A stretch of DNA of 64,000 bases from Neobacillus thermocopriae. Lineage in GTDB: Bacteria; Bacillota; Bacilli; Bacillales; Cytobacillaceae. Each line of letters opens with the position of its first letter. Position 1 is the first letter of the stretch. The notes below the pieces were generated by a model, which searched no databases, was not told where the DNA came from, and saw only the letters and a list, made by a program, of their open reading frames with translations. The stretch is from contig NZ_JAAIUV010000004.1 in NCBI RefSeq assembly GCF_010975035.1, positions 149,074 through 213,073 of the forward strand. Direction: 5' to 3'. A program made the position numbers and the translations under genes. Below are positions 9,419-16,788 of the stretch, one piece after another.

Positions 9419-10234
9419 CTATTTTCTCATTCTCCGTAAAAAGCTTTGTAGCCGTTCACTTTTTGGGTTTTCAAATACTTCTTTAGGCGACCCCTCTTCG
9501 ATGATTTTTCCTCCATCAGTAAAGACGATTCGATCAGCTACATCTTTGGCAAATTCCATTTCATGTGTAACTAGAATCATAGCCATATCTCCTTCAGCGG
9601 CGATTTCCCTAATAACATCAAGTACTTCACCCACTAACTCTGGATCAAGGGCAGAAGTAGGCTCATCAAAAAGCATCACTTTTGGGCGCATAACGAGGGC
9701 ACGGGCAATAGCCACACGTTGTTGTTGTCCTCCAGACAATTGAGAAGGATAATTATCTAGTTTAGTTCCTAGCCCTACCTTCTCAAGCATTTCCTTCGCT
9801 CTGTCCTCTGCATCTTTGCGATTGACACCCAATACTTTCACTTGAGCTTCGGTGCAATTGCGTAAAACAGTCATATGAGGGAAAAGATTAAATTGCTGAA
9901 ACACCATCCCAATTTGTCCCCTCATTTTATGTAAGTGTTTCTCATCCGCTTTTATTAATTTTCCTTTTACCTCTTTGTGCCATAGTGGTACCCCATCGAT
10001 CTCGATGACTCCTGATGTCGGTTCCTCTAATGTCATTAACAGTCTTATTAATGTCGTTTTACCGGAACCACTTGGTCCAATAATAGCCACTTTTTCTCCT
10101 GGATAAACTGAAAAATCTATTTCACGTAAAACCTTGAGATCACCAAAAGATTTACTTACTTTCTTATACACAACGAAGGGCTTTTCTGTTTGGATCCTTT
10201 TCTCGGTTATTTCTTTTGACATGGTTGTTAACAT
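9419..10234 (-). CDS. ehuA: Ectoine/hydroxyectoine ABC transporter ATPase EhuA
   Basis: A 271-residue polar amino acid-type ABC ATPase. It has the Walker A GPSGSGKTT near residue 55, Q-loop VFQQFNLFPH, signature LSGGQQQRVAIARAL, Walker B VMLFDEPTSALD and the switch histidine in LVTHEME. It energises the EhuCD permease. The start overlaps the end of ehuD by seven bases, so the genes are translationally coupled. Assignment to ectoine rests on the adjoining EhuB; the ATPase alone would only be called a GlnQ-type protein. Confidence 0.85.
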   Translation of the reverse strand: MLTTMSKEITEKRIQTEKPFVVYKKVSKSFGDLKVLREIDFSVYPGEKVAIIGPSGSGKTTLIRLLMTLEEPTSGVIEIDGVPLWHKEVKGKLIKADEKHLHKMRGQIGMVFQQFNLFPHMTVLRNCTEAQVKVLGVNRKDAEDRAKEMLEKVGLGTKLDNYPSQLSGGQQQRVAIARALVMRPKVMLFDEPTSALDPELVGEVLDVIREIAAEGDMAMILVTHEMEFAKDVADRIVFTDGGKIIEEGSPKEVFENPKSERLQSFLRRMRK

Positions 10235-10938
10235 GACGGTGCCACATCCTTCACTTTCGATTTTTTTGCTTTATTTTCTTTTTTTCTACGATTCAAATGA
10301 ACTTCTAATTGTTTGATCAATAATGCAGAAGGATAACTTAATACCAAGAATAGAAAACCTACAATTGTAAACGGTTCCAAATAGCGAAAAGAAGCTGATC
10401 CGGCAATTTTTGCTGTTTGTAACATTTCAACTACGGTAATTGCTGAAAGTAGTGGAGTATCCTTAAACATGGAAATTAAATAATTTCCTAACATGGGAAT
10501 AATCGGAGGTATGGCTTGTGGAAGGATGACCTTCGTCCATCTTTGCGTACGTGAGAAGTTGAGTGCCGTTGCCGCTTCCCATTGTCCTCGAGGGACAGAC
10601 TCGATTCCTGAACGGTAAATCTCAGCACAATATGTGCTATAATGAACCCCTAGGCCAATGACACCGGCAACAAATGGTGATAAAGAGATACCAAAAAAAG
10701 GTAGGTCATAAAACACGAAAAATAGCTGTACTAGAGGCGGCGTTGCCCGAATAAATTCGCTTAGACCAATGATGGTCCAAACTAAAGGCTTAAATGATGA
10801 TCGGCGGAGAACAGCCAAAATAATGCCTAGAACCATAGCCAGGGCAAAAGCGACAATAGTCGCTGACAAAGTAATCCACATAGCTTTAAAAATGACTGGA
10901 AACACTTCAAACGTATAATCCCAACTCCAAATAGTCAA
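10228..10938 (-). CDS. ehuD: Ectoine/hydroxyectoine ABC transporter permease EhuD
   Basis: A 236-residue His/Glu/Gln/Arg-type permease with about five transmembrane segments. The EAA loop EAATALNFSRTQRWTKVILPQA near residues 140-160 contacts the ATPase; SEFIRATPPLVQLFFVFYDLP is the family's N-terminal motif. It begins one base after ehuC ends and overlaps ehuA. It probably forms a heterodimer with EhuC in the membrane. Confidence 0.85.
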   Translation of the reverse strand: MTIWSWDYTFEVFPVIFKAMWITLSATIVAFALAMVLGIILAVLRRSSFKPLVWTIIGLSEFIRATPPLVQLFFVFYDLPFFGISLSPFVAGVIGLGVHYSTYCAEIYRSGIESVPRGQWEAATALNFSRTQRWTKVILPQAIPPIIPMLGNYLISMFKDTPLLSAITVVEMLQTAKIAGSASFRYLEPFTIVGFLFLVLSYPSALLIKQLEVHLNRRKKENKAKKSKVKDVAPSC

Positions 10939-10939
10939 A

Positions 10940-11599
10940 TTAAGCCCTCCCTACTTGAACTCTCCGCTCCATCCAACGAACGAATAGAATTAGCGGCAAT
11001 GCGATAAAAAAGTATAGAATAAGTAATGATAAGAAAATTTCCGTCGTAAGCCCTACATGGGTATTCCGCAATGTTAATGCCTGATAAGTTAAATCACTCA
11101 ATGTGATTAATGAAACAAGTGCAGTTCCTTTAATTAATTCAATGGAGATATTTCCAAATCCGGGGAGCATAATCTTAAAAGCCTGCGGTAGAATAATATT
11201 TTTCATTCTTTGAAATGGAGTCATGTTTAATGCAATCGCAGCCTCATATTGCCCTTTTGGTATAGAGAGAATGGCTCCCCGGACAATTTCTGAAGCATAG
11301 GCCCCATAGCATAATGACATGGCTATTACACCTGCTGTCATGGCAGATAACTCCATGCCAAACAAAGGGAGAACAAAGTAGATCCAGAAAAGTTGAACAA
11401 GTAAAGAAGTACCGCGAAAAATTTCGATATAAACGGTACTAATTCCTCGTATCACCATCCATTTTGATAGTTTTCCAAGTCCTGCGATAAATGCAATGAT
11501 AAACGTGAATATAAGGGACCATAAGAGAACTTGGATGGTTACCTTTGCTCCATCTAATAAAGATGGAATAAGTTCTAAATAGGTATTAATAGAAATCAC
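10940..11599 (-). CDS. ehuC: Ectoine/hydroxyectoine ABC transporter permease EhuC
   Basis: A 219-residue partner permease with the motif YIEIFRGTSLLVQLFWIYFVLP and the EAA loop EAAIALNMTPFQRMKNIILPQA. It is the first gene of the ehuC-ehuD-ehuA unit. The start appears to be GTG closely preceded by AAAAGGA; the exact codon is not certain. Promoter elements must lie in the A+T-rich 11600-11732 stretch. Confidence 0.85.
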   Translation of the reverse strand: MISINTYLELIPSLLDGAKVTIQVLLWSLIFTFIIAFIAGLGKLSKWMVIRGISTVYIEIFRGTSLLVQLFWIYFVLPLFGMELSAMTAGVIAMSLCYGAYASEIVRGAILSIPKGQYEAAIALNMTPFQRMKNIILPQAFKIMLPGFGNISIELIKGTALVSLITLSDLTYQALTLRNTHVGLTTEIFLSLLILYFFIALPLILFVRWMERRVQVGRA

Positions 11600-11732
11600 A
11601 TCCTTTTATAATAATTTGAATTTTTCAAATATTCTAATGTGAATATTTTAGTAAAACATGCCTAGATGAACAATGATTATTTTGTATAAAAATCTCAAAA
11701 TATTTTATCCATTTTGAACAAAAACGATAAAA

Positions 11733-11763
11733 AAACCCGATTTCCAAATAGGAAATCGGGTTT
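11733..11763 (-). terminator. Terminator of hmp
   Basis: The stem AAACCCGATTTCC/GGAAATCGGGTTT is followed on the minus strand by a run of seven T, 13 bases below the hmp stop. Confidence 0.88.
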
Positions 11764-11775
11764 CTACCTATTAAA

Positions 11776-12987
11776 TTATACTAAGCTTGCCATTGGACCA
11801 AAGAATTCATAATGTATTTTTTCTTCCGATACACCAAGATCGATTAAAAAGCTATTAATAGACTTCATGAATGGAACTGGGCCGCAGAAATAAAAATCAG
11901 CATCTTCGATTTCAACTTTCTCCTTCAACCATTCACGAGTTACATAACCTTCTACATCAAATCGATTATTTTTTCGATCCTCTTCTGTTGGAGAATCATA
12001 GAAGAAATACGCAGTGACATTATCTAGTTTCGCCAATTCTTCTACTTCATCCCTAAGTGCATGGACATTTCCATTTTGAGCAGCATGGATGAAAGTCACC
12101 TTTCTCTCAGGTTGGATTTCTACGATCGTTTTTAACATACTCATCATCGGTGTTAATCCAACACCACCACTTAGTAATACAACCGGTGTATCTTTCGTCG
12201 TATCTAGGACAAAATCCCCTGCAGGTGCACTTACTTTGAGGATGTCCCCCTCTTTTACTTGGTCATGTAAGTAATTCGATACAATACCGTCTGGAATATC
12301 AGAGCCTGTTTCTCGTTTTACACTGATTCGATAGTAATCTTTTCCTGGGGCATCTGATAAACTATACTGACGAATATGAGTATACTCTTCCCCTTCGATG
12401 TCTAACAAAATACTAATATACTGCCCTGGTTGGAAAGTAGCTAGTTCCTTTTGATCCTCTGGTTTTAAATAGAAGGAAGTAATAACATCACTTTCCACTA
12501 CTTTTCGGTCAACGACAAAATTACGGAATCCATCCCAACCACCTTTTTGGTTGGCTGCTTGATCATACATTTCAGCTTCTACACGGATAAATACATCAGC
12601 AATTACTTGATATGCTTTTTCCCAAGCATCCATGATTTCATCTGTTGCCGCATCACCTAAAACATCTTTAATCGCTAAAAGCAAATGCTTACCTACAATC
12701 GGATAATGTTCCGGCTTAATATTAAGACTGCGGTGTTTATGACCAATTTGTTTGACAACTGGAAGAATGGCCTCAAGATTATCAATATACATTGCAGCGG
12801 CATATACCGTACTAGCTAATGCTTTTTGCTGTCTGCCTTGTTTTTGGTTCGCATGGTTAAAAACATTTAATAATTCAGGATGGTTTCCAAACATAAGCTG
12901 ATAGAATCTTGTTGTAATCGCTTCCCCATGTTTTTCTAATACAGGAACGGTAGATTTAATAATTTCAATCGTTTTTGGATCTAACAT
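11776..12987 (-). CDS. hmp: Flavohaemoglobin (nitric oxide dioxygenase)
   Basis: About 403 residues. A globin domain occupies residues ~1-140, with the proximal-histidine segment IGHKHRSLNI. The FAD-binding RQYSLSDAPG is near residue 205, the NAD-binding LLSGGVGLTPMMSML near 270 and FYFCGPVPFMKSI near 360. It oxidises NO to nitrate with O2 and NADPH in the cytosol. The ATG at 12987 follows AAGGAG with eight-base spacing; an upstream GTG lacks room for a site. The promoter carries a textbook Fnr site, suggesting oxygen-limited induction. The gene is monocistronic. Confidence 0.95.
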   Translation of the reverse strand: MLDPKTIEIIKSTVPVLEKHGEAITTRFYQLMFGNHPELLNVFNHANQKQGRQQKALASTVYAAAMYIDNLEAILPVVKQIGHKHRSLNIKPEHYPIVGKHLLLAIKDVLGDAATDEIMDAWEKAYQVIADVFIRVEAEMYDQAANQKGGWDGFRNFVVDRKVVESDVITSFYLKPEDQKELATFQPGQYISILLDIEGEEYTHIRQYSLSDAPGKDYYRISVKRETGSDIPDGIVSNYLHDQVKEGDILKVSAPAGDFVLDTTKDTPVVLLSGGVGLTPMMSMLKTIVEIQPERKVTFIHAAQNGNVHALRDEVEELAKLDNVTAYFFYDSPTEEDRKNNRFDVEGYVTREWLKEKVEIEDADFYFCGPVPFMKSINSFLIDLGVSEEKIHYEFFGPMASLV

Positions 12988-13025
12988 GATAGACACTCCT
13001 TGTGCTTTCCACTATTTTCATAGTG

Positions 13026-13068
13026 ATTATAAGATAAGAACCACCTATCATAAGTGATTTAAATCACA
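13026..13068 (-). promoter_or_regulatory. Class II Fnr-type promoter of hmp
   Basis: On the minus strand TGTGATTTAAATCACT (13053-13068) matches the Fnr/CRP pattern TGTGA-N6-TCACA with one change in the outermost base. A TATAAT -10 lies at 13026-13031. The box centre falls 41.5 bases upstream of the inferred start near 13019, the standard position for a class II activator, and no good -35 is present. Confidence 0.75.
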
Positions 13069-13156
13069 CTTTACTATTTTTATAAAATTCTCACTATTTA
13101 TTTCGTGTTATCTACTTCTTTCATTTCCTCTCTAAAATGTTTAAAGTAGCAAAAGA

Positions 13157-13188
13157 AAAAGCAATGGAATGGATTTTCCATTGCTTTT
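13157..13188. terminator. Terminator below the GNAT gene
   Basis: The stem AAAAGCAATGGAA/TTCCATTGCTTTT has T runs on both strands. It separates the acetyltransferase gene from the hmp promoter. Confidence 0.82.
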
Positions 13189-13248
13189 TTTGTTCGTTTC
13201 GCAATTCCACCACTATTTTTAGTGTCAAAAAATTGAAAAATCTACCGT

Positions 13249-13770
13249 TTATAGATGAATCCAATACCTTTTTAAGATTGTTCCATCTTCTTTCATGAAA
13301 TCTTTATCTGGAATCCCCCCATTTTTCAATATCGTTTTTTCTGAACCTATATTTTTGGCATCACAGACTAAAAGTACTTTTTCTAAAGCTAATTCTTTTG
13401 CTTTTTCCAAAGATAAAGATAAAAGCTTTGTCGCATATCCTTTTCGTCTCTCAGATGGACGGATTCCATATCCAATATGTCCCCCAGAATGGAATAAACT
13501 TTCTGTTAGTTGATGGCGAATATTAACAACACCAATCACTTTTTTCTTTTCATTTACTAACCAGAAAGTAGAAGCTGGAACCCGATTGGCAGGAAGATTT
13601 TTACCCTGTTCGGAATCAAGTAAAAACTGAATCATATTTTGAAAATTGGTAGGGTCTTTATTGATTACCGTAGGGATCATCACCTCCCCACTTTCTTTCC
13701 ACTCATTATAAAATGCTAGATATTCAGATTCATAATCCATCGATGGTCGAATGAGAGATAATTGTTCCAT
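13249..13770 (-). CDS. GNAT family N-acetyltransferase
   Basis: A 173-residue single-domain acetyltransferase. The acetyl-CoA pyrophosphate loop is RPSERRKGYATKLL near residues 105-120, preceded by the beta-strand region HIGYGIRP. The downstream KVLLVCDAKNIGSEKTILKNGG is the usual C-terminal CoA-side segment. The sequence resembles uncharacterised Bacillus acetyltransferases; the substrate cannot be read from it. The gene stands alone between two terminators. Confidence 0.8.
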   Translation of the reverse strand: MEQLSLIRPSMDYESEYLAFYNEWKESGEVMIPTVINKDPTNFQNMIQFLLDSEQGKNLPANRVPASTFWLVNEKKKVIGVVNIRHQLTESLFHSGGHIGYGIRPSERRKGYATKLLSLSLEKAKELALEKVLLVCDAKNIGSEKTILKNGGIPDKDFMKEDGTILKRYWIHL

Positions 13771-14043
13771 TAAAAATCACCTTCTCAAATTTTATATATT
13801 TATTGTTATTCGCTATGATGAAATAAAAATCCTGTAAATATTACCAAAATGAAAAGAGCAACGAAAAATGACAGAAGGATGGTCAATAATTATTGGATAA
13901 GAAAATAGAGGCCGATTCTAAATCATGAGGGTATCTGCTATATTTACTCTAATCTTTATGTATTTGACATTTTTAAAAACCCTTCCCTTCCCAATGTCAG
14001 CTCGTAAAATCCATCTTTGATACCCAATGAAATGTAAAAAAAA
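13771..14043. other. Intergenic gap with no gene seen
   Basis: About 270 bp between the acetyltransferase start and the proS terminator. It should contain the acetyltransferase promoter. A TTGACA at 13964-13969 has no gene downstream on that strand. Confidence 0.4.
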
Positions 14044-14090
14044 ATGCTGAGCCTTAAAAGGTCATATTTTAGTACCTTTTGGCTCAGCAT
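14044..14090 (-). terminator. Terminator of proS
   Basis: The stem ATGCTGAGCC/GGCTCAGCAT has an inner AAAAGGT/ACCTTTT stem. It is followed on the minus strand by a run of nine T. Confidence 0.9.
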
Positions 14091-14125
14091 GTTTCATTCA
14101 TTTAGTTACCTTCATCTATATATGT

Positions 14126-15556
14126 TTAATACGCTTTTGCCCAATAAACCATTTTGTCAGCGTCTTTTCCACAGCAGACACATTGGTCAGCTAATTTTTC
14201 TTGTTCGAAAGGAATACAACGAGAAGTAGCTCCTGTTTCTTCCTTAATTTTCTCTTCACAAGCTAACTCGCCGCACCACATAGCCTTAATGAAGCCTGGT
14301 TTTGATTCCAGTGTTTCTTTTAATTCATCTAGAGTGTAAGCAACCGAAGTTCTTTCTTCACGATGTTTCAGAGCTTTATTATACAAATTGGATTGAATTT
14401 CATCTAGTAGAGAAACAAGTTTTTCTTCTAATTGATCGATTGGAACAACTACTTTTTCTAACGTATCCCTGCGGACCAATACCACTTGTTTGTTTTCAAT
14501 ATCTTTTGGTCCTACCTCTAAGCGAACTGGAATTCCCTTCATTTCATACTCATTAAATTTCCAGCCTGGCTTTTTGTCACTAGCATCAATATCCACACGT
14601 GCCACTTTTGCCAATGAATTTTTCAAATCATAAGCAAAATCAAGTACTCCTTCTTTATGTTGGGCAATTGGAACAATCATTACTTGAATTGGTGCTGCTT
14701 TTGGCGGAATGACTAAGCCTCGGTCGTCACCGTGAACCATGATTAAAGCACCGATTACGCGAGTTGTGAAGCCCCATGAAGTTTGGTGTACATATTGAAG
14801 CTTCCCATCTTTGTCTGTGTACTGGATACCAAATGCTTCAGCAAAACCTGTACCAAAATGGTGAGAAGTACCAGACTGCAATGCTTTCCCATCATGCATT
14901 AAGCTCTCAACTGTAAATGTCGCTTTGGCTCCAGCAAATTTTTCCTTTTCAGTTTTTTGTCCTTTTACTACCGGAATCGCTAGAACGTTTTCCAGTACAT
15001 CGGCATAAACATTGAGCATGCGAATCGTTTCTTCCATCGCCTCTTCGTCAGTCGCATGTGCCGTATGTCCTTCCTGCCATAAAAACTCCAATGTACGTAA
15101 GAATGGACGAGTTGTTTTCTCCCAACGAACAACATTGGCCCATTGATTATACAATTTAGGCAGGTCTCTATACGAATGGATAATATTTTTATAATGTTCA
15201 CAGAATAAAACTTCCGAAGTTGGACGGACAACGAGTCGTTCAGCTAATGGTTCGGAACCACCTTGGGTTACCCATGCCACTTCAGGAGCAAATCCTTCTA
15301 CATGGTCTTTTTCCTTTTGAAGTAAGCTTTCTGGAATAAATAATGGCATGTAGACATTTTCATGACCTGTTTCTTTAATGCGGCGGTCTAATTCATTCTT
15401 AATATTTTCCCATAAAGCATAGCCATATGGACGGATAATCATGGAACCGCGCACACTAGAATAATCAATTAAATCTGCTTTAGTAACAACATCTGTATAC
15501 CATTGCGCGAAGTCTTCATCCATTGCTGTTATATCTTTTACAAATTCCTTAGCCAT
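14126..15556 (-). CDS. proS: Prolyl-tRNA synthetase, archaeal/eukaryotic type (type 3)
   Basis: A 476-residue class II synthetase of the short ProS type 3, without the editing insertion of the ~570-residue bacterial enzyme. Class II motifs are visible in [31 protein letters not shown] and the motif 3 region [12 protein letters not shown]. The C-terminal zinc-binding tail keeps cysteines in CGELAC and [10 protein letters not shown], with the family's terminal VYWAKAY. It charges tRNA-Pro. Expression is governed by a T-box leader. Some Bacillaceae carry this type beside or in place of the bacterial-type gene; which applies here cannot be seen. Confidence 0.95.
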   Translation of the reverse strand: MAKEFVKDITAMDEDFAQWYTDVVTKADLIDYSSVRGSMIIRPYGYALWENIKNELDRRIKETGHENVYMPLFIPESLLQKEKDHVEGFAPEVAWVTQGGSEPLAERLVVRPTSEVLFCEHYKNIIHSYRDLPKLYNQWANVVRWEKTTRPFLRTLEFLWQEGHTAHATDEEAMEETIRMLNVYADVLENVLAIPVVKGQKTEKEKFAGAKATFTVESLMHDGKALQSGTSHHFGTGFAEAFGIQYTDKDGKLQYVHQTSWGFTTRVIGALIMVHGDDRGLVIPPKAAPIQVMIVPIAQHKEGVLDFAYDLKNSLAKVARVDIDASDKKPGWKFNEYEMKGIPVRLEVGPKDIENKQVVLVRRDTLEKVVVPIDQLEEKLVSLLDEIQSNLYNKALKHREERTSVAYTLDELKETLESKPGFIKAMWCGELACEEKIKEETGATSRCIPFEQEKLADQCVCCGKDADKMVYWAKAY

Positions 15557-15624
15557 TTTGACACCTCATTTTTGTTTCTTTTAGATTGTAATCAAGCAAC
15601 GTAGCGTTTTCGCTACAACATATA

Positions 15625-15869
15625 AAAAGACCTTGATCCTATAAAGGGACCAAGGTCTGGCGGTACCACCCTAAATTCATAAAGCTTACACTTTACACAC
15701 TTGGCATGATAACGGATTGGATCCGCTTGTATCTTCAAATGACTATCCGATACAGAACTCAGAGGCAGGTTCAAATGAGTATCTTAGGAAACCTCCCACC
15801 AAATGGTTTCCTCTCTAGGTAAGATGCCTTCATTTTACTAATCCTCGTCATTGTTTCAACATTATTTTT
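15625..15869 (-). ncRNA. T-box leader of proS, specifier CCU (Pro)
   Basis: Reading the minus strand, the leader has a long stem I with AGTA-like and GGTG loop motifs, then the specifier-loop segment GAACCTGCC with CCT at 15767-15769. The conserved AGGGTGGTACCGCC T-box sequence follows at 15660-15673. It ends with a terminator hairpin AGACCTTG/CAAGGTCT at 15628-15658 and a T run. Uncharged tRNA-Pro should stabilise the antiterminator. A second small hairpin GTAGCG-TTTT-CGCTAC lies at 15601-15616, before the start codon. Confidence 0.93.
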
Positions 15870-15875
15870 GAAAAA

Positions 15876-15904
15876 ATTATATATTTCCCGTTACGAAAAG
15901 TCAA
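15876..15904 (-). promoter_or_regulatory. SigA promoter of the proS T-box transcript
   Basis: On the minus strand TTGACT and TATAAT are separated by exactly 17 bases and placed just upstream of the T-box leader. Confidence 0.85.
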
Positions 15905-16031
15905 TTGCTATAGAGGAATATTTTTCTTTACCTACCATCATATTATCCAAATAAGAAATCATTCATACCTCTTTCCTCTATCCAATCTATCCGATAAAAT
16001 GCTTTTTATACTATTTCATAGGAGGGCTTGC

Positions 16032-16160
16032 ATGAGCGAAAAAGAAAAAAACGATATCGATAAGGAAGAAGAGAAACAAATACTACTGGATTATTTGCGC
16101 ATGCAAAATGAAGCCTTAAAACGCATCTACAAAAGGGTACTGGAAAAAGAGGAAAATTAA
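16032..16160 (+). CDS. Small highly charged protein, 42 residues
   Basis: An ATG eight bases after AGGAGGG opens a frame that begins MSEKEKNDIDKEEEKQ and ends with RVLEKEEN. The composition (many Lys and Glu, few hydrophobics) suggests a single amphipathic helix or coiled coil around IYKRVL. A terminator follows within 25 bases, so this is an independent short transcription unit. I do not recognise a family. Confidence 0.65.
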   Translation: MSEKEKNDIDKEEEKQILLDYLRMQNEALKRIYKRVLEKEEN

Positions 16161-16183
16161 TAAATGTTATATTCAAAACCAAT

Positions 16184-16210
16184 AAACAAGCCTTCACGAC
16201 TGGCTTGTTT
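16184..16210 (+). terminator. Terminator of the 42-residue gene
   Basis: The stem AAACAAGCC/GGCTTGTTT is followed by a T-rich run on the plus strand. Confidence 0.85.
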
Positions 16211-16280
16211 TTTATTGGATATAATTAGTAGTTTGATAATTGACTCTATTTTCACTTTGATTTATAGTTTAATAGGTGAA

Positions 16281-16299
16281 TAGTTCAACAGTTTAACTA
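16281..16299 (+). promoter_or_regulatory. Candidate MarR operator
   Basis: An imperfect palindrome of 9-bp arms, TAGTTCAAC-A-GTTTAACTA, lies 23 bases before the marR start. MarR proteins often bind such 16-20-bp palindromes in their own promoters. Confidence 0.55.
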
Positions 16300-16322
16300 A
16301 ATTGATGAAAAGGGGTGTTCCA

Positions 16323-16784
16323 TTGGATGTTCAAACTATTCAAAAATTAATCGATCGCTATATTAGTCTCTCCTTTCAAGTTCATAAAAAAGCAGAGAAT
16401 TTAATCAAAAGTCAACTGGGGAATGAATTAACCAATGACCAACATTATGTATTAAGATACATTTACCAGGCCGGAGAATGTACTTCCACCGAATTAGCCG
16501 AAGTATTTGAAGTGAATAAAAGTGCGATTACGGCCATCATTAACCGAATGACGGACAGAGGCCTGATCAAAAGAACACGAGATGAAAATGATCGGAGAGT
16601 CGTTTACTTAACATTAACTGAGGAAGGAAAAGGGCTTTATCAAAAAGCACAGGAAAACATCCATCAACTAGTTGAATCTATTATCACCCAATTTGACGAA
16701 GCCGAAATCACTCAATTTATCCATACTTATGAAAAATTAGCTCAAGTGTTAGAAAACAAGAAAAATGAGGAACTGGAGGAATAA
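16323..16784 (+). CDS. ydgG: MarR family transcriptional regulator
   Basis: A 153-residue winged-helix regulator. STELAEVFEVNKSAITAIINRM near residues 58-80 is the helix-turn-helix, and the wing carries DENDRRVVYLTLTEEGK. I prefer the TTG at 16323 because AAAGGGG lies eight bases before it; the in-frame ATG at 16302 has no site. It lies four bases upstream of the MMPL gene, the arrangement of B. subtilis ydgG-ydgH, so it probably represses that operon from the adjacent palindrome. Confidence 0.85.
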   Translation: MDVQTIQKLIDRYISLSFQVHKKAENLIKSQLGNELTNDQHYVLRYIYQAGECTSTELAEVFEVNKSAITAIINRMTDRGLIKRTRDENDRRVVYLTLTEEGKGLYQKAQENIHQLVESIITQFDEAEITQFIHTYEKLAQVLENKKNEELEE

Positions 16785-16788
16785 ACTC

